The notes beneath the pieces are model-generated. The model worked only from the letters and a program-made list of their open reading frames with translations. It was not told the DNA's origin and ran no database searches. 64,000 bases of DNA from an uncultured Porphyromonadaceae bacterium (GTDB lineage Bacteria; Bacteroidota; Bacteroidia; Bacteroidales; Muribaculaceae). Position 1 is the first letter of the stretch. Every line of letters begins with the position of its first letter. This document shows positions 26,082-34,041 of this stretch, piece by piece. A program made the translations under genes and the position numbers. The DNA lies in NCBI GenBank assembly GCA_902461565.1, contig CABPYL010000009.1, forward strand, positions 1 to 64,000, given 5' to 3'.

Positions 26082-26113
26082 TTTGGTCAGTCCACGAAAA
26101 GTGACTAACTTTG
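26082..26113 (+). promoter_or_regulatory. Promoter of the tRNA-Gly/tRNA-Leu unit
   Basis: TTTG (26082-26085), a 20-nt spacer and TAACTTTG (26106-26113) lie 25 nt upstream of the tRNA-Gly. Confidence 0.65.
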
Positions 26114-26138
26114 CATCGCAAAAGCAAAAAAGACCACT

Positions 26139-26211
<73 letters not shown>

Positions 26212-26244
26212 CAATTCTCTGCTTTGCTTGCAGCTGAACAACCT

Positions 26245-26328
26245 GTCCGGGTGGTGAAATTGGTAGACACGCTACTTTGAGGGGGTAGTGGCAGAAATGC
26301 TGTGGGAGTTCGAATCTCCTCTCGGACA
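26245..26328 (+). tRNA. tRNA-Leu(GAG)
   Basis: A class II tRNA with acceptor GTCCGGG paired to CTCGGAC, an anticodon loop TTGAGGG (anticodon GAG, reading CUC and CUU), a short variable arm and T-arm GGGAGTTCGAATCTCCT. It lies 33 nt after tRNA-Gly and is probably on the same transcript. Confidence 0.94.
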
Positions 26329-26332
26329 CTTG

Positions 26333-26366
26333 AAAATCCGCAAATTGTTTCAGTTTGCGGATTTTT
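26333..26366 (+). terminator. Intrinsic terminator of the tRNA unit
   Basis: Arms AAAATCCGCAAA and TTTGCGGATTTT form a hairpin followed by further T residues, directly after tRNA-Leu and 22 nt before gluQ. Confidence 0.75.
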
Positions 26367-26387
26367 ATTTTATATATCCGCACAGAT

Positions 26388-27326
26388 ATGACAGACAGTC
26401 CGATTGTTGGAAGATACGCCCCGTCGCCTTCGGGAAGAATGCACTTAGGAAATATTTTCACGGCACTGATGTCGTGGCTGTCGGTCCGTGCATCCGGCGG
26501 CAAGTGGATTCTGCGGATAGAGGACCTTGACCCGCAACGCTCCAAAGCCGAATATGCGCGCCTGATAGAGGACGACCTACTGTGGCTCGGGCTCAACTGG
26601 GACGAGGGAGGCATAGACGGCACAGGCAACAACGGACCTTATTGCCAGAGCCGCCGCCATGATATATACCTGCATTTCCTGGAAAATCTGGCCAAACAGG
26701 GACTGCTCTACCCATGTTCCTGCCGTCGCGCCGATATAATGGCTACACAGGCACCGCACCAGTCCGACGGACGCATAATATACGCCGGCACATGTCGTCC
26801 GGCACCACAGCCGCCATTCCCTGCACCGGAGCTCACAGGACACACGATGCGCCTGTTCGCACCCGACGAGACAATAACCTTTACTGACGTCATATACGGC
26901 CCGCAGCAGTCGAATATAGCTAAAGACTGCGGAGACTTCATTGTCCGGCGCGCCGACGGCGCATGGGCGTACCAGCTCGCCGTGGTTGTAGACGACGGAC
27001 TGATGGGCGTAAACGAGGTTGTACGCGGAAACGACCTTTTGCTGTCTACTGCGCAACAGCTGTATCTTTACCGACTGCTCGGGCTTCCGGCGCCACTCTT
27101 CGCCCACCTTCCGCTTCTATGCAGTGCCGACGGACGGCGTCTGTCCAAGCGCGATCGCGCGGCAAATATGGAAGAACTACGCAAAACACACGCACCGGAA
27201 CAGATAATCGGCTTCCTTGCTCACGCAGGAGGCCTTATACCGGCTCCAGAACCCTGCGCTGCCAAAGACCTTGTTCCGCTGTTCTCCTGGCATTCCATTC
27301 CTAAAAGCCCATCCATCATTATATAA
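26388..27326 (+). CDS. gluQ: Glutamyl-Q tRNA(Asp) synthetase
   Basis: GluQ activates glutamate and attaches it to the queuosine base of tRNA-Asp. It is the GluRS catalytic domain without the anticodon-binding part. I start at the ATG giving MTDSPIVGRYAPSPSG; the upstream ATG lies inside the tRNA terminator. Motifs are HLGN (HIGH box), a zinc site from CSCRR and the later Cys in AGTCR, and RLSKRDRA (KMSKS box). The length of 312 is normal for the family. A bidirectional terminator follows. The identification is firm; only the start needed choice. Confidence 0.93.
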   Translation: MTDSPIVGRYAPSPSGRMHLGNIFTALMSWLSVRASGGKWILRIEDLDPQRSKAEYARLIEDDLLWLGLNWDEGGIDGTGNNGPYCQSRRHDIYLHFLENLAKQGLLYPCSCRRADIMATQAPHQSDGRIIYAGTCRPAPQPPFPAPELTGHTMRLFAPDETITFTDVIYGPQQSNIAKDCGDFIVRRADGAWAYQLAVVVDDGLMGVNEVVRGNDLLLSTAQQLYLYRLLGLPAPLFAHLPLLCSADGRRLSKRDRAANMEELRKTHAPEQIIGFLAHAGGLIPAPEPCAAKDLVPLFSWHSIPKSPSIII

Positions 27327-27358
27327 AAAATCCATCCCTCATCCGGGATGGATTTTTT
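27325..27358. terminator. Bidirectional terminator between gluQ and the serine genes
   Basis: AAAAAATCCATCCC pairs perfectly with GGGATGGATTTTTT, giving a T-run in both directions. It serves gluQ on the plus strand and the dehydrogenase gene on the minus strand, which converge here. Confidence 0.85.
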
Positions 27359-27376
27359 ATATAGCGGAATTCTTTA

Positions 27377-28294
27377 TCAGTTGACCTTAAAGCGCGTGGA
27401 GCCCTCCTTGAAATACGCCACAATCTGACGAGCGGCTGCAAGGCCGGCGTTAAGATTGGCTTCGGCAGTCTGTGCGCCGCTTTTCTTGGGCGTAAAGAAA
27501 ACACGGTCGGGGAAACGTTCCACAAGCACAGCGGCATTGCCAGGCTTAACGTCGGCAAAATATTTGATATCCGGACGCTCCTCCATCACCTCGAGAAGTT
27601 CGGCTTCGTTAATCACTTCCTTGCGGGCGGTGTTGATAAGGATAGCACCCTTGGGGAGCGCACCAATCAGTTCCTTACCGATACTGCCAACAGTTTCGGG
27701 CGTAGCCGGGATATGAATGGAAACGATGTCGTTGCCGGCATACAGATCTTTCAGAGATGTGGCTACAGTCACTCCTGCAGCCTCGATAACCTCAGCTGGG
27801 CAATAAGGGTCGATCGCACTCACGTGCATACCGAATCCTTTGGCGAGGTTGGCAACATGGCGGCTCACCTGACCGAATGCCTGAAGACCGATTCGTTTGC
27901 CGGAAATTTCGAAGCCTGTGGTGCCTGAATATTTATTTCGGGCAGCCATGATGGCCATTCCGATAACAAGTTCGGCGACGGCATTGGAATTCTGTCCGGG
28001 TGTGTTCTCTACAACGATACCGGCTTCCGTGGCAGCCTTAAGGTCTATATTGTCGTAACCGGCACCGGCACGTACAATAATCTTCAGCTCCCTGGCAGCA
28101 TCGATAACAGCTTTGTCAACTATATCGCTGCGCACAATCAAGGCATTGACATCGGCCACAGCCTCTACAAGCTGGTCGTGAGAGGTATACTTCTCCAAAG
28201 CGACAAAAGTATAGCCGGCCGCCTCCACAATCTCACGGATTCCTTTAACGGCGGTTGCCGAGAAAGGCTTTTCTGTTGCTACAAGTACTTTCAT
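27377..28294 (-). CDS. serA: D-3-phosphoglycerate dehydrogenase (short form)
   Basis: The enzyme oxidises 3-phosphoglycerate to 3-phosphohydroxypyruvate, the first step of serine synthesis. The 305-residue protein has the D-2-hydroxyacid dehydrogenase signature: GAGYDNIDLKAATEAGI, the Rossmann loop GLQAFGQVSRHVA, and IHIPATPET. It lacks the C-terminal regulatory ACT domain of long forms, so feedback inhibition by serine is not expected through ACT. I start at the ATG giving MKVLVATEKPF; an upstream TTG is less likely. It begins 5 nt after the serC stop, so the two form an operon. Confidence 0.93.
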   Translation of the reverse strand: MKVLVATEKPFSATAVKGIREIVEAAGYTFVALEKYTSHDQLVEAVADVNALIVRSDIVDKAVIDAARELKIIVRAGAGYDNIDLKAATEAGIVVENTPGQNSNAVAELVIGMAIMAARNKYSGTTGFEISGKRIGLQAFGQVSRHVANLAKGFGMHVSAIDPYCPAEVIEAAGVTVATSLKDLYAGNDIVSIHIPATPETVGSIGKELIGALPKGAILINTARKEVINEAELLEVMEERPDIKYFADVKPGNAAVLVERFPDRVFFTPKKSGAQTAEANLNAGLAAARQIVAYFKEGSTRFKVN

Positions 28295-28299
28295 GACTA

Positions 28300-29370
28300 T
28301 CAATGTGTTGCTTCGAAATCACGCATAGCGTCGACAAGCACTTTCACGCTCTGTATGGGCAGAGCGTTATACAGTGAAGCGCGGAAGCCGCCGACAGAGC
28401 GATGACCTTTGATACCAACGATACCGCGGGCGGTGCAGAAATCCACAAAAGCGCTTTCAAGCTCTTTGTATTCGGGAGTCATTACAAAGCATACGTTCAT
28501 AATGGAACGGTCGGCAGGATCGGTTACCGTACCCTGGAACATTTTGCTATCGTCGATAGCGTTATACAACAGGGCAGCCTTCTCAAGGTCGCGGCGCTCG
28601 AGTTCGTCGATACCGCCAAGCTGCTTGTAGTAGCGCAGAGTCTGAAGCGCGGAGAAGATAGGGAGTACGGGAGGAGTGTTGAACATAGAGCCCTTCTTCA
28701 CATGCGTGCGGTAGTCCAGCATGGTTGGAATTGGACGATCCACCTTGCCGAGAGCGTCCTCGCGCACAATAGCTATGGTAACACCTGCGGGAGCGAGGTT
28801 CTTCTGTGCGCCGGCATATACGGCGTTGTATTTACTGAAATCGATACGGCGCGAGAAAATATCCGAACTCATATCGGCGATCAGCGGACACGGAGCGTCG
28901 GGATCCTTACGGATCTCGGTACCATAAATCGTGTTGTTGCTTGTGTAGTGGAAATAATCCATACCTTCGGGAATTGTATAGCCCTTGGGAATGAAAGTAT
29001 AGTTGGCATCCTTCGACGAAGCTACCACATCCACCTCGCCGAACAGGCGCGCCTCCTTGATGGCATTGGAAGCCCATGTACCCGTGTCGAGGAAAGCGGC
29101 TTTGGTCTTAAGGAAGTTATATGGAATCATGCAGAACTGCATAGAGGCGCCACCTCCGAGCCACAGAACTTCAAAACCGGCAGGTACATCGAGAATTTCT
29201 TTCACCAGAGCTGTGGCCTCGTCTATAACGGCCTGGAATTGCTTGCTGCGGTGCGAAATCTCGAGAAGCGAGAGACCCATGTCCGCAAAATTAAGAACGG
29301 CGTCGGCCGTATTCTGAATGGTGTATTCGCTCAGAATCGAAGGTCCGGCATAAAAATTATGTTTCTTCAT
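28300..29370 (-). CDS. serC: 3-phosphoserine/phosphohydroxythreonine transaminase
   Basis: SerC transfers an amino group from glutamate to 3-phosphohydroxypyruvate, the second step of serine synthesis, and also serves pyridoxal phosphate synthesis. The 356-residue protein shows MKKHNFYAGPS at the start, EVLWLGGGASMQF, the PLP-lysine region VYAGAQKNLAPAG, and the C-terminal GIKGHRSVGGFRASLYNA. It precedes the dehydrogenase gene. A promoter lies about 50 nt upstream. The identification is firm. Confidence 0.97.
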   Translation of the reverse strand: MKKHNFYAGPSILSEYTIQNTADAVLNFADMGLSLLEISHRSKQFQAVIDEATALVKEILDVPAGFEVLWLGGGASMQFCMIPYNFLKTKAAFLDTGTWASNAIKEARLFGEVDVVASSKDANYTFIPKGYTIPEGMDYFHYTSNNTIYGTEIRKDPDAPCPLIADMSSDIFSRRIDFSKYNAVYAGAQKNLAPAGVTIAIVREDALGKVDRPIPTMLDYRTHVKKGSMFNTPPVLPIFSALQTLRYYKQLGGIDELERRDLEKAALLYNAIDDSKMFQGTVTDPADRSIMNVCFVMTPEYKELESAFVDFCTARGIVGIKGHRSVGGFRASLYNALPIQSVKVLVDAMRDFEATH

Positions 29371-29416
29371 TATCAAAAGATTTGGTTACTGTAACATGCG
29401 CAAGGGCGCCATGCTG

Positions 29417-29447
29417 CAAATATAGCAAACGTTTTCGGAATATGCAA
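29417..29447 (-). promoter_or_regulatory. Promoter of serC-serA
   Basis: On the minus strand TTG (29445-29447), a 20-nt spacer and TATATTTG (29417-29424) match the Bacteroidota promoter. Confidence 0.6.
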
Positions 29448-29467
29448 TAGCGTGTTTCACAGATGCC

Positions 29468-29513
29468 GAAAAAGAAGCGTCTCCGTCATCGAGGTTGTCG
29501 AGACAGAGACGCT
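29468..29513 (-). terminator. Intrinsic terminator of the 59-residue gene
   Basis: On the minus strand AGCGTCTC pairs with GAGACGCT and is followed by TTCTTTTTC. It lies 20 nt after the stop of the small gene. Confidence 0.7.
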
Positions 29514-29532
29514 GGATGCAGTGTTTCTCTGT

Positions 29533-29712
29533 TTAGTTTAAGACTATCACAGGCATGCCGGCAAGAGAAGCATCGGAGAACGCTGCTCGCGCAAACTGAC
29601 ATATTCTCTGGATAGTGGCGGCCTTAGGTTCGGCAATGTCGTTCATTTTGGTTTCTACGGGGACGGAAACACCGTCCGAAGCGGGGGTAAAAAGAGTAGA
29701 ATTTTTCTCCAT
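29533..29712 (-). CDS. Small conserved Bacteroidales-type protein, 59 residues
   Basis: The ATG at 29712 gives a 59-residue peptide starting MEKNSTLFTPASDGVSVP and containing EPKAATIQRICQFARAAF. I know short Bacteroidota proteins with the same EPKAAT-x-x-x-I-x-QFAR core and no assigned function, and the gene has its own terminator, so I think it is real. No signal peptide or TM helix is visible. It could bind a larger partner; no role is known. Confidence 0.6.
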   Translation of the reverse strand: MEKNSTLFTPASDGVSVPVETKMNDIAEPKAATIQRICQFARAAFSDASLAGMPVIVLN

Positions 29713-29844
29713 AGGCACAAGGCTATCTAAGGTGAGCAATAAATGGATACAATCCGTGGAAATGCTTGCTTTCCATCGGCTTTCAATTCTCTAACGGCGA
29801 ATTACAAGATTTTATTGCGGCCGACAAAAAATTCTTTAAAAAAA

Positions 29845-29876
29845 TTGCGTTTCGTAAAAAATTTCAATTAAATTTG
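29845..29876 (+). promoter_or_regulatory. Promoter of the Lrp-family regulator
   Basis: TTG (29845-29847), a 21-nt spacer and TAAATTTG (29869-29876) precede the gene by 75 nt. Confidence 0.6.
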
Positions 29877-29950
29877 CGAGACTAATCAACCCTCATTTTT
29901 TACATCCTTCTACATCTCCGCCGGTTTAACAACGAGTTAACCATCAACTT

Positions 29951-30415
29951 ATGAACAGACTATTTTTCGACAACCTTGACCTGAGTATACTACACGCCCT
30001 TGCCGAGAACGCACGAACGCCCTATCTGGAAATCGCACGCGAGTACGGTGTATCCGGCGCAGCCGTTCACCAGCGCGTGCAGCGCCTGATGGCAAATAAA
30101 GTTATAACCGGTTCCCGATGCACAATTGACCCTACTGCTGTCGGATTTAACGTTATCGCTTACCTCGGAATATGCGCTATGCCCGGAACCGATATCGAGA
30201 TCCTCGCCAACGGGCTGCGGGAGATTCCCGAGATCACAGAATGCCATATCGTTACCGGGCGCTACGACATCATCGCCAAAGTTCACGCCCGAGACAACCG
30301 TAGCATGCTTGAGATTATCCGCGACCGCATGCGACCGCTCAACATTGCCTCCACCGAAACGATGGTATCGTTCCGCGAGGCATTCGTCCGCTCCGTACCC
30401 ATTTCCAACGACTGA
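29951..30415 (+). CDS. Lrp/AsnC family transcriptional regulator
   Basis: A 154-residue regulator with an N-terminal winged helix-turn-helix (about 10-60: DLSILHALAENARTPYLEI, VSGAAVHQRVQRL) and a C-terminal ligand-binding RAM domain (about 70-145, from VIAYLGICAMPG onwards, with TGRYDIIAKV). Such regulators respond to amino acids. It is a single-gene unit, divergent from the small gene and upstream of the methylmalonyl-CoA operon. Whether it regulates that operon or the nearby serine genes is open. Confidence 0.92.
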   Translation: MNRLFFDNLDLSILHALAENARTPYLEIAREYGVSGAAVHQRVQRLMANKVITGSRCTIDPTAVGFNVIAYLGICAMPGTDIEILANGLREIPEITECHIVTGRYDIIAKVHARDNRSMLEIIRDRMRPLNIASTETMVSFREAFVRSVPISND

Positions 30416-30501
30416 CAGAGGCAAAAGAACGCAAACCGGCATCCCCGGGTGATTTTTATTTACTTTTATAATAAAGTGGTGCAGTTATATCATTTTTTTT
30501 G

Positions 30502-30509
30502 TATCTTTG
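30502..30509 (+). promoter_or_regulatory. -7 element of the methylmalonyl-CoA operon
   Basis: TATCTTTG is a perfect match to the Bacteroidota -7 element. About 95 nt of GC-rich leader, with a possible GTGC/GCAC stem, separate it from the mce start. Confidence 0.6.
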
Positions 30510-30608
30510 CACCTTGAAAGTGTGCGTCCGTTGCGCGCGTAAGCGGGCACCGCATGCACCAGTGTTTTATTGTCAATCAATTATATAACCTAATCAATAT
30601 CAAAAATC

Positions 30609-31031
30609 ATGGATATCTCGCATATCGAACACATCGGCATCGCCGTTCCCTCGCTGGACGAGGCAATTCCTTTCTACGAAAACATCTTAGGCTTCAAATG
30701 CTTTGCCATTGAAGAAGTACCCGATCAGAAAGTGCGCACAGCGTTCTTCAAAGTGGGCCAGACCAAAATCGAGCTTCTCGAAGGTACTGCCGAAGACAGC
30801 GCGATAAGCAAATTCATTGCCGCCAACGGTGGCCGCGGTGGAATCCAGCACGTGGCTTTCGCCGTTGAAGACGGTGTTGCCAACGCACTGGCAGAAGTTG
30901 AAGCCAAGGGCTGCCGCCTTATCGACAAGGCTCCCCGCAAAGGCGCCGAAGGCCTCAACATCGCTTTCATTCACCCCAAATCTTCCGTAGGCACACTTGT
31001 TGAGCTTTGCGAAGACCCCAACAAGAAATAA
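30609..31031 (+). CDS. mce: Methylmalonyl-CoA epimerase
   Basis: Mce interconverts (R)- and (S)-methylmalonyl-CoA in the succinate-propionate pathway. The 140-residue protein is a glyoxalase-fold enzyme with two repeats. Metal ligands are expected at His in HIEHIGIAV, Glu in KIELLEG, His in GGIQHVAFAV and Glu in LVELCE. The length is standard. It is the first gene of the five-gene set mce, mmdA, oadG-like, mmdC and oadB, which supplies the substrate stereoisomer for the decarboxylase. Confidence 0.96.
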   Translation: MDISHIEHIGIAVPSLDEAIPFYENILGFKCFAIEEVPDQKVRTAFFKVGQTKIELLEGTAEDSAISKFIAANGGRGGIQHVAFAVEDGVANALAEVEAKGCRLIDKAPRKGAEGLNIAFIHPKSSVGTLVELCEDPNKK

Positions 31032-31093
31032 TTATCCATACTCATAGTCGCCGGCGCTCCACACAAGCGCCGGCATCAACTTTATTTTAAATT

Positions 31094-32647
31094 ATGAGCA
31101 GCCAACTCGAAAAAGTAAAAGAACTCATCGAGCTCCGCGCCCAAGCGCGCCTCGGCGGCGGCGAAAAAGCCATTCAGAAACAGCACGAACGTGGCAAATA
31201 CACAGCCCGCGAACGCATCGCCCAGTTGCTGGACGAAGGTTCCTTCGAGGAACTTGACATGTTCATGCGTCACCGCTGCACAAACTTCGGTCAGGAAAAG
31301 AAATCCTACTTAGGCGACGGCGTCGTTACCGGTTACGGTACCATTGACGGCCGTCTTGTTTATGTTTTCGCACAGGACTTCACCGTATTCGGCGGTTCCC
31401 TCTCCGAAGCAATGGCTCAGAAGATCTGCAAAATCATGGATATGGCCATGAAGATGGGTGCGCCCGTTATCGGTCTTAACGACTCCGGCGGCGCCCGCAT
31501 TCAGGAAGGCATCAACGCACTTGCAGGATATTCCGAAATTTTCCAGCGCAACATCATGGCTTCCGGCGTTATTCCCCAGATCTCCGCAATTCTCGGTCCC
31601 TGCGCCGGCGGTGCCGTATACTCCCCCGCCCTCACCGACTTCACAATCATGGCCAAGGGTATCTCGTACATGTTCCTCACCGGTCCGAAGGTTGTAAAGA
31701 CCGTTACCGGCGAAGATGTTACCCAGGAAGACCTCGGTGGTGCAGATGTCCACTCCAAGAAGAGCGGCGTATGCCACTTCGCTGCCGAAGACGGCGAGGA
31801 CGCTCTCAAGATTATCCGCAAACTTTTCAGCTACATTCCCCAGAACAACCTCGAAGAAGCTCCTCTGGTTGAATGCAACGACCCCATCGACCGTCTGGAA
31901 GATTCCCTCAACGAAATCATCCCCGATTCACCCAACAAACCGTACGACATGTACGAAGTTATCGGCGCAATCATCGATAATGGCGAATTCCTCGAAGTTC
32001 AGCGCGACTACGCCAAGAACATTATCGTCGGCTTCGCCCGCTTCAACGGCCAGTCGGTAGGTATCGTAGCAAACCAGCCCAAATACCTTGCCGGCGTACT
32101 GGACTGCAACGCATCCCGCAAGGCAGCCCGCTTCGTACGTTTCTGCGACGCCTTCAACATTCCTCTGGTAACACTGGTAGACGTTCCCGGCTTCCTTCCC
32201 GGTACAGGCCAGGAATACAACGGCGTTATTCTCCACGGCGCAAAACTGCTCTACGCTTTCGGCGAGGCAACTGTGCCCAAAGTTACCGTTACCCTGCGCA
32301 AGAGCTACGGCGGCAGCCACATTGTGATGAGCTGCAAACAGCTCCGCGGCGACATGAACTACGCATGGCCTACTGCTGAAATCGCCGTTATGGGCGGTGC
32401 AGGCGCCGTAGAGGTTCTCTACGCCAAGGAAGCAAAGACGGCCGAGAATCCCGCTCAGTTCCTTGCAGAAAAAGAGGCTGAGTACAACAAACTCTTCTGC
32501 AACCCCTACAACGCAGCCCGCTACGGCTACATCGATGATGTTATCGAGCCGCGCAATACCCGCTTCCGCATCATCCGCGCCCTGCAGCAGCTTGCCACCA
32601 AGAAGGTTACCAACCCCGCCAAGAAGCACGGCAACATACCCCTCTAA
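31094..32647 (+). CDS. mmdA: Methylmalonyl-CoA decarboxylase/acyl-CoA carboxylase carboxyltransferase subunit
   Basis: This 517-residue subunit transfers the carboxyl group between (S)-methylmalonyl-CoA and biotin on the partner BCCP. It is built of two crotonase-like halves: the first contains the acyl-CoA oxyanion region GAPVIGLNDSGGARIQEG and GPCAGGAVYSP, the second DVPGFLPGTGQEYNG and KSYGGSHIVMSCKQL. The sequence alone cannot separate decarboxylase from propionyl-CoA carboxylase; the linked gamma-like, BCCP and OadB genes and the absence of a biotin carboxylase gene point to the sodium-pumping decarboxylase. It starts 62 nt after mce, with a GC-rich hairpin between. Confidence 0.95.
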   Translation: MSSQLEKVKELIELRAQARLGGGEKAIQKQHERGKYTARERIAQLLDEGSFEELDMFMRHRCTNFGQEKKSYLGDGVVTGYGTIDGRLVYVFAQDFTVFGGSLSEAMAQKICKIMDMAMKMGAPVIGLNDSGGARIQEGINALAGYSEIFQRNIMASGVIPQISAILGPCAGGAVYSPALTDFTIMAKGISYMFLTGPKVVKTVTGEDVTQEDLGGADVHSKKSGVCHFAAEDGEDALKIIRKLFSYIPQNNLEEAPLVECNDPIDRLEDSLNEIIPDSPNKPYDMYEVIGAIIDNGEFLEVQRDYAKNIIVGFARFNGQSVGIVANQPKYLAGVLDCNASRKAARFVRFCDAFNIPLVTLVDVPGFLPGTGQEYNGVILHGAKLLYAFGEATVPKVTVTLRKSYGGSHIVMSCKQLRGDMNYAWPTAEIAVMGGAGAVEVLYAKEAKTAENPAQFLAEKEAEYNKLFCNPYNAARYGYIDDVIEPRNTRFRIIRALQQLATKKVTNPAKKHGNIPL

Positions 32648-32649
32648 AA

Positions 32650-33570
32650 ATGAGTATGAAAAAAACTGTATTAACAATCATATTCGCTGCGCTCGCCCTC
32701 ATGGCCTCCGCACAGAGCCGTCAGGCCCTGCGCATAAACGAGGTAATGGTTGTCAACGACAGCAGTATGGTGGACGAATACGGAAACCACGTGGCTTGGA
32801 TAGAGCTTTTTAACTCCAACTTCGCCCCGCTCCAGATTTCCAGTGTCTACCTTACCAACGACTCCACGCAGCCCCGAAAATATCCCGTGCCCTTAGGCGA
32901 CGTCAACACAAAGATACCCAAGCGCCAGCATGTTGTATTCTTTGCCGACGGCGAGCCTAACCGCGGAACGTTCCACACAAGCTTCAAGCTTGTTCCCGGC
33001 CAGGACAACTGGATCGGTATATACGACGCCGACGGCCTCACCCTTATCGACGAGGTTACCGTTCCCGCATCGCTGCTCCCCAACCAGTCGTGGGCACGCA
33101 CTGCCGACGGCGAAGGTGAATGGGCTCTCCGTACAGGCGGCGAAGCCGACTACATCACTCCTTCCAGCGCAAACGTAATCAAGGATACCAACCGCAAAAT
33201 CGAACTGTTCGCCGAACAGGACGAGAACGGTTTCGGCATGACAATCATGGCAATGTGCATCGTGTTCAGCGCCTTGCTTCTTCTCTGCCTCTGCTTCTAT
33301 GCCATCGGTAAAATCGGTGCGGCAGTATCGCGCCAGAACAAGATGGTGGCGCACGGCGTAAGCAAGAACGAAGTATCCGTAGCCGATGTCAAGCATGACT
33401 CCGGCGAAGAAATCGCTGCCATTGTCATGGCCCTCAACGAGCATCTGAACGCACACGATGCCGAAAGCGCCATCCTTACCATCAACAAAGTGAAACGCGC
33501 CTACTCGCCCTGGAGTTCGAAGATCTACGGCCTCCGCGAAGTCCCCGGTGTACATCACAACACTAAGTAA
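32650..33570 (+). CDS. Decarboxylase gamma subunit (OadG-like) fused to an N-terminal lamin-tail domain
   Basis: The 306-residue product has a Sec signal peptide (about 1-21). A lamin-tail-like beta domain follows (about 22-180; LRINEVMVVND, HVAWIELFN, IDEVTVPASLLPNQSWART), then one TM helix near 199-220 and a cytosolic tail. The TM-plus-tail part corresponds to OadG/MmdD, the small subunit that holds the complex together. Bacterial lamin-tail domains are usually extracellular. The fusion means part of the pump complex projects into the periplasm. It starts 2 nt after mmdA and is followed by the biotin carrier gene, so membership in the complex is well supported; what the lamin-tail domain binds is unknown. 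Confidence 0.85.
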   Translation: MSMKKTVLTIIFAALALMASAQSRQALRINEVMVVNDSSMVDEYGNHVAWIELFNSNFAPLQISSVYLTNDSTQPRKYPVPLGDVNTKIPKRQHVVFFADGEPNRGTFHTSFKLVPGQDNWIGIYDADGLTLIDEVTVPASLLPNQSWARTADGEGEWALRTGGEADYITPSSANVIKDTNRKIELFAEQDENGFGMTIMAMCIVFSALLLLCLCFYAIGKIGAAVSRQNKMVAHGVSKNEVSVADVKHDSGEEIAAIVMALNEHLNAHDAESAILTINKVKRAYSPWSSKIYGLREVPGVHHNTK

Positions 33571-33589
33571 CCCCCATAGATTTGCAAAA

Positions 33590-34021
33590 ATGAAAGAATA
33601 CAAATACAAAATCAATGGCAACAATTATACCGTTGCCATAGGCGACATCGACAACAACATCGCCCAGGTAGAGGTGAACGGTGTGCCGTACAAAGTAGAG
33701 CTCGACCGTCCCGCGGCCGCTCCCGTAAAAGTTGCTCCCCGTCCTTCCGCCGCTCCGCGCACATCGTCGGGCGAGAAGATCATCGCCAGCAAACCCGCGG
33801 CTGCAGGCAAAGGCACAGTTGTGGCTCCCCTGCCGGGTGTGGTAATCTCGGTTAATGTCAAAGTAGGCGACACCGTAAAGGCTGCCGATACTGTCGTAAT
33901 GCTCGAAGCCATGAAGATGGAGAACTCCATCCGTGCGGGCCGCGACGGCAAAGTAACCGCTATCAACTGCGCTGCCGGCGACTCCGTTCTCGAAGGCGCT
34001 CCGCTTGTAACAATCGAATAA
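33590..34021 (+). CDS. mmdC: Biotin carboxyl carrier protein of the decarboxylase
   Basis: I start at the ATG giving MKEYKYKINGN, 19 nt after the upstream stop; the longer form overlaps the upstream gene. The 143-residue protein has an N-terminal beta region, a flexible Pro/Ala linker (about 48-75) and a C-terminal biotinyl domain. The biotin attachment site is the Lys in VMLEAMKMEN. The swinging arm carries CO2 from MmdA to the membrane subunit OadB. Size and linker are typical of MmdC. Confidence 0.94.
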   Translation: MKEYKYKINGNNYTVAIGDIDNNIAQVEVNGVPYKVELDRPAAAPVKVAPRPSAAPRTSSGEKIIASKPAAAGKGTVVAPLPGVVISVNVKVGDTVKAADTVVMLEAMKMENSIRAGRDGKVTAINCAAGDSVLEGAPLVTIE

Positions 34022-34041
34022 GACCCCGAAAATAAATAATT

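Noticed and set aside
31032..31093. GC-rich hairpin between mce and mmdA as a terminator
   Set aside because: The stem CGCCGGCG/CGCCGGC is strong but lacks a U-run directly after it, and the genes clearly belong together, so it is more likely a spacer stabiliser.
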